A DNA stretch of 64,000 bases from Aphanomyces cochlioides (taxonomy: Eukaryota > Oomycota > Saprolegniomycetes > Saprolegniales > Verrucalvaceae), in contig JAHQRK010000016.1 in assembly GCA_019828595.1 (NCBI GenBank), positions 806,001 through 870,000 of the forward strand, in the 5' to 3' direction. Shown one piece after another: positions 10,714 through 21,230 of the stretch; within the stretch, counting starts at the first letter, position 1, and each line of letters opens with the position of its first letter. A model generated the notes under the pieces. It had not been told where the DNA came from and did not search any database. It saw only the letters and a list, made by a program, of their open reading frames with translations. The position numbers and the translations under genes are program-made.

Positions 10714-12789
10714 ATGTCGAAGTTTCCTCTGCCAGCCAATTTCTTCCGATGTCCGCCGCTCAAGGCGGAAGAAAAGGAGCGAATTCTCAAGAGCGGCGAA
10801 TCCACCTCAGCAGATATGGTATGCTTTCACGGCGAGTGCTCGGCTTAGCGTCCATTAGGTCATGTACTCGCGAGTGACGGGTGGACCGATCAAGTGGAAC
10901 CTCAGTGTAGACGAACCCAGCATGAAAATCTACAAAGGCGAAGACCCGAGCGCTCCTCCTGGTGTCGTGACATATCTAGGCGTCACAGAAGTCATGGCGA
11001 CGATCGACGAAGTTGTCAACCTCTTTCGAACAGACACGACAGAAGAATACCAGGAGTACTGCAAAATGTTTATGAAAGATCTTCTCGACGGTCAAATCCT
11101 ATACACACTGCGAAAGCGAACGCCAGAAAACCCCCATCACTTGGCAGCGATCAAATGGTTCGCCATTGCCAGTCCAATTCCGGGCATTGCCAAAGCTCGC
11201 GACTGGTGCTTCCTCGAGGTATTTCATTTCGATCACTCTTCCTTGTGAATTAATTTCCACAATAGACACAACACGATTTTGAGCTTGACGGTCGAAAGGG
11301 ATGGACTCGTGCATTCAAGTCGTTGAATATGGCATGCTGTCCTGATCTCCAGCATTCCTTGGGCCTCGTACGTGGTATTCACTACCGCACGGGCTTTTGC
11401 TTCTTGGAATCGGATCGCCCAGGCTATTTGGAAGCTCATCAACTTGCTCAAATTGATATTCGAGGCAAAATGGTCGACATGGTCATTGACATGGGGATGC
11501 GTCGCCGTCTTAAGATCATGAAGGAGCTCGACACATTCTTGCGTCAGAAGCGTCTAGCTCTTGGTACCTTCGTCGAATTGTCTGCCCTTGTGCCAAAGGA
11601 AAGCCGCAGCAAATGTTTTGTGTGCCAGCGCAAATTCGGAGCCTTCTCCAAGAAGTGGAATTGCCGCAAGTGCAGTGAAGTCGTGTGTCGCCGATGCAGC
11701 CAAACTTGGGAAGTGAGCATTGCGGGTGCCATCGTCGAACGCCGTGTGTGCACAGCTTGCTCCACTGGCCATATTGATGTTCCTCAAGATACAAAAACCA
11801 TCGTTGATGAAGACGAAGAGTCCACTCGTCATGTCGACTCGCAGACACACTCGAACTACTCAAATTCCCCTCGCAGCAAGCAGCCCGAAAAGGCGACCAT
11901 TAACTTGATCTCGCCGTCACAATTAAGCAATCTCAAGTCATCGACACCGCCGTCCGTTCAATTTCGACCTCCTCAACCCAATGACATGTACATGCACGAG
12001 CAGCAATACCCCGACACACCTCAAAAAGTCGCCATGGCTCAATTGGACATGTCCAGAATGCGCATCGACGATGTGCCAGTCATGGACGATGAGTACGGAG
12101 GCTACAAGGACGACATGTCCAACTACTCGGAATCCATGGCGAGCTTCCAGCAACCATTTCATCGTCCGATGTCAGGGCACGGTGCACCACAAGGTTACTT
12201 CCCCGACGTGTCCCCCGAGTACACAGGTCACCGTCCTGGACCTTACGACCCTCGTCGGATGCCACCACCTCGAGCTGGCTATCGCTATCCCCAAGACGGC
12301 TACGGCGGTCATCCAGATCAAATGTGGCAACAACCTCCACCTCGCTATCCATTGCCCCCGCAAAACCGCTACCCCCAACCTTATCCACCCCAGCACAATC
12401 CTTATACCCAGACATACCATTACCCTCGAGATGACCCACGCCAAGCCCCGTACGCTCCAGTCGATCCATACGCGCAGCTTCGACAACCGCCTCCGAACAA
12501 CTACGACTACCAGTACTCGCAGCCACCGCCGTCACAGCCTCAATCCTACACACCACAATCGCACAACTTCGAGCATGAATCGGACAACACAAGTGCATAC
12601 GGAGGCAGTCAAACGAGTGGCTCCCATTTCCAAGGCTATGGTCGTACGGGCAGCGCCACCTCTTCCTTGCATGCTCAAGAAATCCGTGGCCAGCGTCGAT
12701 CAATTTCGGAACGGAACGACTTGATTGCACCGGGATCGCTGGTAGCTCCATCGCTTGTCCTACAAGCTACATCTCAAAAGATAATGTGA
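10714..12789 (+). CDS. START-like/FYVE-related zinc finger protein, paralogue 3
   Basis: Exons 10714-10818, 10859-11218 and 11266-12789 encode 662 aa. N-terminal motif FPLPANFFRCPPL; START-like region about residues 36-260 (GGPIKWNL, IYKGEDPSAP, IDEVVNLFRTDTTEEY, AIKWFAIASPIPGIAKARDW, GIHYRTGFCFLESDRPGY). Finger about residues 275-330 (CFVCQRKFGAFSKKWNCRKCSEVVCRRCS...CTAC). The tail is Pro/Tyr/Gln-rich and keeps the three family motifs: YKDDMSNYSESM at about residue 425, AYGGSQ at about residue 605, and ERNDLI...PSLVL near the C-terminus. Closest to paralogue 4 in the START region and to paralogue 2 in the tail. Introns of 40 and 47 bp, both phase 0. Confidence 0.93.
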
Positions 12790-13577
12790 GCTCCAAGCGT
12801 TTGCAGTCTGAAGACATCGTTAGTAATCCCGCCATTGTTGTAGCATTCTATACTCCCTGCAGTACTTGGTCATGCCATAGTAGTAGATTGTAGACCACGT
12901 CCGTGAACAAGTCGTTAGAACCATACATTGTTTTTTATCTGCGAGTGTTCACCGCGTCCATTGTTGATTACTCAGCGCTTCCAGTGGCTTCATGAACCCG
13001 TGGCCGGTCGGCACCCACGTCTTTTGCCTCGTCGGTGACGTCGAGGCGACTAGTACTCAACAAAAACCCACCACCGGTTGGGCCTCCAGGAGGCCATGAA
13101 GGACGTAGTAATGATCACTCGTCTGTTGACTTGGGTGCAGGCGGTGAATAGACGCTGAGCAAGCTCAACTAACGGGTTGAGGAATGCAACTTTTGATCGA
13201 ATAGGTTCGCGGTTACGACGAAACAAGTTGCACTGTGCAATCAAGAGTAACATTTCGCACGTGCGCCACCGACACAAACGGCGTCAGACATCCAGTTCCA
13301 TGAGAAGAGCCAACTTAATGGTGAAAAATGAAAAATGAGCAAGTTGACATTGAAACAATGCTGCCATGCCCACCGACAAGGGCAAACCGGCGGTGAATGG
13401 CTTCACACTTTTGAAATGTCCACCGAAAAGGTTACTGTCCAACGTAGGTCGTGGCTATAGACACGTCCTTTCTTTTCCACTGAAACTCTTTGACTTGGCA
13501 ACTTTTCACAGCCGGTGCGTGCAGCCATCGTTGCATTTCCAGCCTCGATTCGGAAGCACTTTGCAACGCGAAGAAGC
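12790..13577. other. intergenic region between paralogues 3 and 4
   Basis: Tandem + strand genes flank this gap. No ORF with a recognisable product; probably 3' UTR plus promoter. A short GAAAAATGAAAAATGAG direct repeat lies near 13321-13337. Confidence 0.35.
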
Positions 13578-15429
13578 ATGGCCACGTTTCCATTGCCGGC
13601 TAATTATTTCCGATGCCCGGCATTGAGTGCCGAGGAGACGTCGCAGTTGCTCTCGAGTGCCGACACGCTCGCCAAGGAAATGGTCGGCATATCGATGGTT
13701 TAGATCAAGCTCATGTGGACAATAGGTGCAATACTCGCGAGTGAAGGGAGGACCAGTGAAGTGGGAACTCAAGCACGACGAATCATGTTTGAAAATGTAC
13801 AAAGGGTACGACAAGGATGCTCCAGCTGGAGTGATTTCATGGCTGGGTGTGTCGGAAGTCATGGGTACGATCGACGAAGTCGTCGCCCTCTTTCGCACGG
13901 AAACGACCGAGGAATACAAAGAGTACTGCACCATGTTTATGAAAGATCTCCTCGACGGACAAGTGCTCTACACATTGCAGCCGCGCACGCCAGAGAATCC
14001 ACGGCATGTCGTCGCGATCAAGTGGTTTACCTTTGCGAGTCCACTTCCTGGCATTGCCAAGCCGCGCGACTGGTGCTTCGTCGAGGTACTGCATGAACTT
14101 TTTGGACTCTGTAACATGCTTCCCTAGACACATCATGATTTTGAACTCGACGGCCGAAGAGGATGGACGAGAGGATTCAGATCGATCAACTTGGCATGCT
14201 GTCCTGACCTCCAGAAGTCTCTAGGACTCGTCCGAGGCATCCACCACCGATCAGGCTATTGTTTCCTTGAATCCAAAGATCGACCGGGCTATCTCGAAGT
14301 GCACCAACTTGTCCAGGTTGACATCAAAGGCAAAATGATCGAAAGTCTCCTCGACAAAGCAGCAAGGCGGCGTCTCCGTCACTCCACGGAAATTGATACC
14401 TTCATGCGGCAAACGCGACTAGCAAGGGGTGCATTTCTATCCGACGTCGATCTCGTGCCGACAAGCAGTCGGGCCAAATGCTATGTATGCCAGCGACGAT
14501 TTGGAGCCCTCTCAAAGAAAAGAAATTGCCGCAAATGTGGCGAAGTCGTCTGCAGTCAATGCAGTCAAATGTGGCAAGTCAACCTCGGCGGTCTTCTCGT
14601 TCACCATCGCGTTTGCTCGGTGTGCTCATGCAGTCCCCCGAGCGCCCCCTTTGACGCCAACACCATCGTGGATACGCCAAACGAAGACGATTCCTTGCGC
14701 AACACGGCAAAGATCGATCAAAGCCGGAAGCTCCTCTTTTCAACCACGCCGAAAACAAAGCGCATCTCCGCCAAGCTGACAAGAAGCGCATCAGCGAAGA
14801 CTCTCTCAGGACCTGTTTCAGAAACATCGTCGTCTGCATCCGAATACCACAGAGTGAAACAAGAACACCCAAGGCACGACTTGCTTGAGGCTGAAGCCGC
14901 GCGCATGGAACGACTACAAATGGACGATTTGCCCATCTTGGACGATTCCTCCACGTCGTTCACAGACGACATCACCAACTTTGACAAGACAACCCCTGGA
15001 GGCCACCAGTTCGACAACCACAGGGATTATTATCCACCAGGTCAAAGAGGCTCGTACAAGCAAATCACCGCGTCATCAAGATATACACCTCATGGCTATA
15101 ACAGCGTGCTTCACGGCCATTCTGGGGGTGCCACGATGCAGCAGTACTCTGGTCAATTCCACGAGCGATACAGGGAGCTACCGCGCAGCCACACTGCTGA
15201 ACAGCTGTCTTGGGACTATGCTTCAAGTCACCAGCAGTACATGTACAACCCACCCGTAGATCACGACAGACATTTTTACCATGACGACTCGCGAGACTTG
15301 AGATCTAGCCAGCGAAGTCGTGACAGTCGACGGCGAAGCCAAGAAAGAAACGATTTGATCTCGCCATCGCTTCGCAACATGCCGTCGGTTGTTCTAAACG
15401 AGGCGTCCAAGCCCTCCACGCAAATGTAA
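13578..15429 (+). CDS. START-like/FYVE-related zinc finger protein, paralogue 4
   Basis: Exons 13578-13682, 13726-14085 and 14128-15429 encode 588 aa. N-terminal motif FPLPANYFRCPAL; START-like region about residues 36-260 (GGPVKWEL, MYKGYDKDAPAG, IDEVVALFRTETTEEY, GIHHRSGYCFLESKDRPGY). Finger about residues 275-330 (CYVCQRRFGALSKKRNCRKCGEVVCSQCS...CSVC). The tail is Ser/Arg-rich rather than Pro/Gln-rich. It keeps a diverged mid-motif (LQMDDLPILDD...FTDDITNF) and the C-terminal ERNDLI...PSVVL motif, but the YGGSQ motif is missing. Two phase-0 introns at the family positions, 43 and 42 bp. Confidence 0.92.
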
Positions 15430-15489
15430 CCTCTGCGTGTGTGCCATAAAACAAACTAAATCAACTGGTGTGGCTGAATTTTTTGTGCT

Positions 15490-16458
15490 TTAAGAGCTGT
15501 AGCATCGAGCATACCATTGATCAAACGTAGCCTGCTGCAAAGCACGTTGACGACCGTCGGGATCGATAATTGTGCCTTGGGCATTGAGGATCTTTAATGT
15601 CGGGATGCTTTCGACGCGGTGGCGTGCCTCGATTTCTTTACGCTCGTTGCTATCGTACCGCACGGCCAGCCATGGCATCTCTCGGAAGTACCCGTTGAAT
15701 TCATCTTGAGATTGATCCGCCGACACAAAGACAATTTCGAAAGGCTTGCCGAGCTGCTTCATCGTGTTGTAAAATTGAGCAAGCATTGGTGTAAATTGAC
15801 GGCATGGAGGACACCAGTGAGCGCTAAAGTAGAGCCCAATGACCTTGCCGCCTAGAGATGCAGACGATACTGAAGTTCCATTGTTGGAGACCAACGTGGG
15901 GGCAATAGCACGACTGAGAGCGGTTGCAGGAGCTGGTGGTAAAATTGGACCAGCCGTTCGACTCCACAATGTCGACGATGCACTGCGCCAGCGGAATGCA
16001 TATGGGCTGGCTTGGTTTGGTAGATTCTTCTTTTTAATTGCTGTTGAAGATGCAGTCGCAGTGACCCAGTCCGAGACTCCGTCCATGGCAAGGAACTGAA
16101 CTTCATACGGCGGTGGCGACGTCGATCCATTTGGCGTCCATTGCACTGTAGCGCTCAGCAATTGAACGTCGTTCGGCATGATCTCCATGATAACCGACGG
16201 AGGTGATGGTTGTTGGCTTGCCGATGGATGTGTCCATTCCAAAGGCTCGTCAAATGTGGTAGCATCGGTCGACTTGACGCGGAAATGGTACGTCGTGCCA
16301 GCTTCGATGTTCTTCTTCTTCATGAGCGAGCTCTTCAAGGACAGTGGAGTCCAGTCCGCATCTTGAGCCTTCTTCCATTGCACATCGTACGCGCTGCCTT
16401 GGTTGGCCCAAAAGATCGTCACCGTCGACTCATCGAAGTCCAGGAGAATTGGTCGCAT
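15490..16458 (-). CDS. nucleoredoxin-like thioredoxin with two N-terminal FN3-like domains
   Basis: Single exon, 322 aa from the Met at 16458. The frame is open for a further 89 codons upstream, but that stretch looks non-coding and holds the TCCGGATA promoter motif, so the internal Met is chosen. Residues about 1-85 and 90-185 look like fibronectin type III beta-sandwiches (VTIFWANQGSAYDVQWKK, TYHFRVKS; ATVQWTPNGSTSPPPYEVQF, YAFRWRS). Residues about 205-320 are a thioredoxin fold with the WCPPC active site (YFSAHWCPPCRQFTP), the cis-Pro loop ESIPTLKIL, and EIVFVSADQSQDEF, typical of nucleoredoxin/tryparedoxin. It probably reduces disulfides in partner proteins. No signal peptide, so cytosolic (inference). 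It lies between family paralogues 4 and 5, tail to tail with paralogue 4. Confidence 0.9.
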   Translation of the reverse strand: MRPILLDFDESTVTIFWANQGSAYDVQWKKAQDADWTPLSLKSSLMKKKNIEAGTTYHFRVKSTDATTFDEPLEWTHPSASQQPSPPSVIMEIMPNDVQLLSATVQWTPNGSTSPPPYEVQFLAMDGVSDWVTATASSTAIKKKNLPNQASPYAFRWRSASSTLWSRTAGPILPPAPATALSRAIAPTLVSNNGTSVSSASLGGKVIGLYFSAHWCPPCRQFTPMLAQFYNTMKQLGKPFEIVFVSADQSQDEFNGYFREMPWLAVRYDSNERKEIEARHRVESIPTLKILNAQGTIIDPDGRQRALQQATFDQWYARCYSS

Positions 16459-16994
16459 GATGATTTCTGTTAAAGGACAACTGGCTAAAGTCGTTCCGGA
16501 TAGGCCGGATAAAGTGAGTACTTTTCTGGAAAATAAACAAAAAGCCCAGGATGTCCCCAAGTCCCCCCAGCAATAATTATACTTCCGTAGACGCCTACAG
16601 ACGTCCAGCGATGTTAACGCATCCCCTATCAGAATGTTTAATATTGATCCTTGCACCACGTGCATAAAACACGGGAGCGACATATTGGGGGGGGGGGCAT
16701 TGCACAGGCTGCCCCGAAAAGTCAACTTTCGCTGCCTTGTAAAGGCATATATTTACTGCTAGCTGTTGCCAATTTATGACGCATCCTCGCAGTGCTGGTG
16801 TATTTAGCACTGGAGGTTTTCGTCCAACGTGGAGAAAATAAATTACCCCCGTGTCTCCATTGATTGTGATTTGGTTGAAGATAATGATCAGCCATGGGGT
16901 AGCCAAAAATGGCACATTTTGGAAAGTACGACGGCTTTTTCAGCATTAACACCTCAGTCAAACCGGGAGGCGTTTAAGTTACGTGGTCATTAAT
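16459..16994. other. intergenic region with poly-G run
   Basis: Lies between the FN3-thioredoxin start and the stop of paralogue 5. It contains the TCCGGATA promoter element and a homopolymer run of ten G at about 16687-16696. ORFs on the minus strand are weak and unrecognised. Confidence 0.4.
16494..16513 (-). promoter_or_regulatory. double CCGGATA promoter element
   Basis: TTCCGGATAGGCCGGATAAA lies 36-55 bp upstream of the FN3-thioredoxin ATG (16458, minus strand). It contains two copies of the core seen in the purF promoter. Confidence 0.45.
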
Positions 16995-18354
16995 TTATGT
17001 GGGAGAGTTGAGGACGATCGGGCCTTCATAAAAGTCGGGGTGAGAAAGCACGAAGAGATTTTCGCTCGAGAGCCCCAGGAACGACTCGTCATCTCCAAGT
17101 TGAATCGGTGGAGCGCACTCTCCTGTGCTCTCAATGTCGTGATCTTCCCATGGTTCGGTATCACCTCCACCTTCGTCAATTTCTTTGGAGACATCTTGTT
17201 CAGTGGTTGAAACAACGCTGGCTGGTTTTGTTTCAAGGGTTTCCATCGAAAGTGCTGCACAAGCTGTACAAAGCTTGATTCTTGTCTCGACACCATCGAT
17301 GGGAATGGACCAAGTTTGACTACATCCTGTACAGACGACCTGGAGGTAGTTGTTAGAGAGCATCAGCCATGGCTTGGTGTACCTCTCCGCATTTTCGGCA
17401 AGAGATTTTTTGGCCAAATGCACCAAACTTGCGCTGACAAAGGAAGCACCGACTTCGCTCGCTTGTTGGGACGGCAAATGTCGTGGGTGGGAACGTAACT
17501 CGAGCAAGACGCCGTCGTCGAAGGTATGCGTCAACTTCACCAAATTGCTTGGCTCGTTTTGTTGCCATAAATTTGACAACCCATGCTGGGATAGAGCCCC
17601 GAAAGTCCCCTTGAACGAGATGCATGGCTCGAAGGTAACCCGGTCGGTTGGTCTCGATAAAGCTGAAACTGACCCGAAGGTATGTTCCTCGTAGTAAACC
17701 AAGTGATGGCTCTAGGCTGGGGCAGCACGGCATGTCGATTGAATGAAGGCAACGCACCCAACCCGGCCTGCCATTGAACTCAAAGTCACAGCGGCTCTAC
17801 GAAGATTTAGCGCTCGTCATCGCAACGGAACCAACCTCAAGAAAGCAGAAATCGCGAGGCATCAGTGGTCCTCCCAATTCAATCGCATGCCACTTGACAC
17901 CAATGTAGTGTCGAGGATGCTCTGACGTGGAGGGAGTTACTGTATAGAGCACGGAGTTATCAAGCAGATCTTTTGCAAAGTGCCTGCAAAACTCGGCGTA
18001 CTCAGCATGCGTCTCGGCCCGGTACAATTCTGCCACTTCGTCCAACGTGCCAAGGACATCCATCGTAGAAGCAACAGTCAATATATGCGGCGGTGCAGTC
18101 TCGTCCTTGCCACGGTAGATATGAACATCGCGGTGGCTCGCGATGTGCTTCCATTGAATCGGTCCATTTTCGAGTTGTGCGTATCGTACCTGCCATCGAG
18201 CATTGTCGTCAATTCGCGGTCAGACTGGAATTAAACTTACCGCTTGATCACACACGGACACACCTAACCGTCGAAGGTGATTTCGCTCCTTGGATTTGAG
18301 CGGCGGGCAGCGGAAGAAGTCTGGTGGGAGTGGAAATAGCTTGGACGATGTCAT
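16995..18354 (-). CDS. START-like/FYVE-related zinc finger protein, paralogue 5
   Basis: Exons 18354-18241, 18189-17836, 17796-17383 and 17339-16995 encode 408 aa. N-terminal motif FPLPPDFFRCPPL; START-like region about residues 39-255 (NGPIQWKH, IYRGKDETAPP, LDEVAELYRAETHAEY, GVKWHAIELG, GWVRCLHSIDMPCCP). Finger about residues 265-325 (CFLCQRKFGAFGQKISCRKCGE|VVCTGCS...CTAC). It has an extra phase-0 intron (17382-17340) exactly between CGE and VVC inside the finger, absent from the other paralogues. The tail is short and acidic and lacks the RNDLI motif. Without the extra intron the finger is truncated, which supports the splice. Confidence 0.9.
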
Positions 18355-19584
18355 GCGTCGTTCTTGTTGATGTGACTTGACTTGTCGAATCTGGTATTGT
18401 CATATGTCGGATTTCCTTATTCAGTACCTGTCTCTCTTCACAAATACACCAGAATCGAAAGCCACCAAGCAACTGAGCTGGGTACCAATCAGATATCTGC
18501 CTCTTTTGCGGTTCATCATTTTTTTGTGTGTTTGGTGTTAATCTATGTCGACGTGAATGCATCCCAACGCATTTTTAGCTCGAATGGGATCATTGCGCCT
18601 CGTACTTGGAGCGACAAGGTCACTCTATGACAACATTTGTAACTATGCTGCTGGGGAATTGCATAAAATATGATTGGACGAAATTAGCGAATAATTTGCA
18701 GCAGTGTGACTAAAATTATATTTTCATTGGATGCAAATTAAGAGTATACTTCGAGGTAATTGATATTTTGCATATGGAGCCAGTAAAGGTGCATTTCTTT
18801 ATAATATTTAGCCAATTAAAGTTAATTTTTAACGACGAGTCTAATGCTTCTTTGTTTGTAAAGAATAAACTTAATTACGTTCCATGCAGCGATACCGCTG
18901 GGATCACGCTAAGGAGTAAATGCATGAGCTAAACAATGCACTTAACTTTAAAGCCAGATACTAGTATTGTCCTTTTAAGTGAAATGTGGACTTGGCAGGT
19001 CATTGGCCAAATCGCATATGAATGTAATACTAGTATGAAATATTTTATAGTATACAAAGTTCAGTACAATTTCTTCCATGAAGCGTCAAGACGCCCTTTC
19101 CTCATGGCGTCACAAAATTATGGTGTTTTGATTGGTCAAAATATTGGAAATACTAGTCGATTGTTAGTCGATTCTGGCAAGTCGACTGCCCAGTCCAATT
19201 TGAATAATACTTGATCCAGAGATGTTGCCCATTGAGATATGTGTCTCTGTCATCAATCGTTAAGGATAAAAAGCTCTTGTCACCGATCTGAGAATATAAG
19301 ATGCAAGACGGAATCATGGCAAACAATTTATCGTAATGTCCTCTTGGATGCATTTTCATACCTATCACAACATTCAATATCTTGATAGGTATGCGCTGCT
19401 GGTGCGACAACATTCTCAGGTTTGCCAGTTGAGCTCTGTGCTGATGACGTTAATCTAACTATCATCCTTGTCAGCAAAAACTGCAATTGAGCTCTCTAAC
19501 AGATTGAACTGAAAGTTCACATCCAAGCCGCGACCAGGCGTGAGACAGTTCTGAAAGCTTGGATGTGACACAAGGTCGAATTTG

Positions 19585-20182
19585 GAGGAATTATCTGAGA
19601 GCAAGAGTGGTATACTTGTCGTCGACCAGAATCCTCTTGCTCTATGAGCAGCGCAATATCCTAGCACATCATTATTTGTTATTACGCAGTTAAGTTACGC
19701 TCTCTCGGCGGGCGCAAAGCAGCCACAGGCCGCGTACTAGGGCTAACCTAGCGGAGGTAACATCCTAGCACATCAAGTTGCAAGCGAACCGATGGGATTG
19801 CTTCATTAGTTAGTTCTGATAGCACATCGAACCACAGCGACTACAAGCGTCACACCACGCGAGAGACGTCAGACATCCGCCCAGAAAATTGCGCTCACCG
19901 GAGCGAAGCGGAGGTCGAGTGTAAAATTTTCTGCAGGCAGATGACTCGGAGGAACGAGCCCCAAACGTGCACCAAAAAGGGATTTCTTTATTTATCTCAC
20001 GTCGGGAAGGCGGCAGGTAGGCCGCAAGGCCGTGCCGCCACCCGGACGATACAACTGCTCACCAGTTGAGCAAGTCCATTGGTTCGATTGCAACTTGATA
20101 TGCCAGGATATTGCGCTGCTCATAGAGCAAGAGGATTCTGGTCGACAACAAGTATACCACTCTTGCTCTCAGATAATTCCTC
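19585..20182. repeat. inverted repeat pair, possible DNA element or LTR-like remnant
   Basis: The left arm (19585-19671 plus 19762-19796) and the right arm (about 20075-20182) are reverse complements with only a few mismatches over more than 100 bp; both contain CTCTTGCTCTATGAGCAGCG (reverse complement in the right arm). The left arm is split by a 90-bp insertion. About 280 bp of unrelated GC-richer sequence lies between the arms. No transposase is present, so this would be a non-autonomous element. Confidence 0.75.
19658..19775. mobile_element. 90-bp insertion flanked by 14-bp direct repeats
   Basis: The 14-mer ATCCTAGCACATCA occurs at 19658-19671 and again at 19762-19775. The opposite arm of the inverted repeat continues straight across this point with only one copy. 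The 90 bp between (19672-19761) is therefore an insertion, and the 14-mer looks like its target-site duplication. The length would suit a retroposed (non-LTR or SINE-like) fragment. No coding content. Confidence 0.6.
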
Positions 20183-21230
20183 TCGAATTTGTGTACGTGT
20201 GGGTGAAAATCCTTGCAACTGCATGCCATGCATCAGACACGTTCAAAGTTCAGGCATCCATCAAAGTAGTAGCTAAAAGGTGCTTTGTCGAGCGTTTTGA
20301 ACGGCCTAACAAATACCAAAGCTAGAACTTGTCCAACACTTCACCCAGGAAAATTCACTCGTGTGCCATGAAAATAGACTTCTGATTGGACGAAAATATA
20401 GAGTATATGAAATTTCATTGGATGAAATGGCTAACTGAGCAAATAATTGCTTGGAACCCCATAACGCATTTATGCCATTGCAAGCTGAAAAGTGTTGGAA
20501 CCTCTGAGAAGATTCGTCCTCCCTCAACAGGTAGGACACTGCTACTGTAGGCCAGATAAATGAGTCATGCAGGAGTTCAAGGGGCAACTCATTCGAACAA
20601 AATTGTGATGTCCTTGGGTGCGTGTCTCTGGATATGTTAACCAGCAGGTGGCCGTCTAAACTCTCGGGAGCGCACCGAACAATTGCAGCGGGCGATAAAA
20701 TCCACTGAATTACTTCGCATGAGAGTCGACATGTGCTCCGCTAGCTCCGATGACGAGCCAAGTTTGCCCCTCTCGATGAAAACTGCAAAGCATATTGCTC
20801 CGACATGATGTGCTCCCTGAGCGTCATGTCTCGTGCAATAGCTTGTCGAATAAAGTCCATTCACCGATGAATACTGTACACGATTGTGGATTAGTTTCAG
20901 ATCCATGCTGCATGGCTCGCTCCAATCAATGGCATGCTCAGACTTTCGGTTCGACTCGTCGCAGATTCGGTGGTATTTCCTGCGACGTGGCATTACAACA
21001 AATGGTCGTCAGAGTTTGCTCAACCGCGCATACGATTGGGCCTGTATATCTTCCTCTGTTTTATGTCCACTTGATTCCATGCTTGACGCCATGTCGGGTG
21101 CAATGCACCGATCATCGCCCCAGCCGGCTTTACTCGACCTAACGACGACGCGATTCGTAAGACGATAGGATGAACACCAGTTTTGAGTCAGGTACAATAA
21201 AATAAGGTTTGATTTGGTTCTCTCTATGTG

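Larger units (their letters stand above)
18355..21230. other. repeat-rich intergenic region
   Basis: About 2.9 kb with no confident gene. It is AT-rich at 18640-19450, with several ATTGGA/TGATTGG boxes. A sequence near 18672-18735 (TGATTGGACGAAA, then TTCATTGGATG) recurs at 20385-20425. The inverted repeat pair at 19585-20182 is annotated separately. A minus-strand frame at 20637-21197 reads about 180 codons with one stop at 21009-21011 and could be a decayed gene, but I do not recognise it. Confidence 0.4.

Noticed and set aside
15490..16725. Longer 411-codon version of the FN3-thioredoxin gene
   Set aside because: The extra N-terminal 89 codons look non-coding and include the TCCGGATA promoter element; the Met at 16458 begins directly at the first FN3 strand.
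20075..20100. GGTTCGATTGC read as a tRNA B-box
   Set aside because: No A-box or clover-leaf partner nearby; it is part of the inverted repeat arm. No tRNA or rRNA gene was found in the window.
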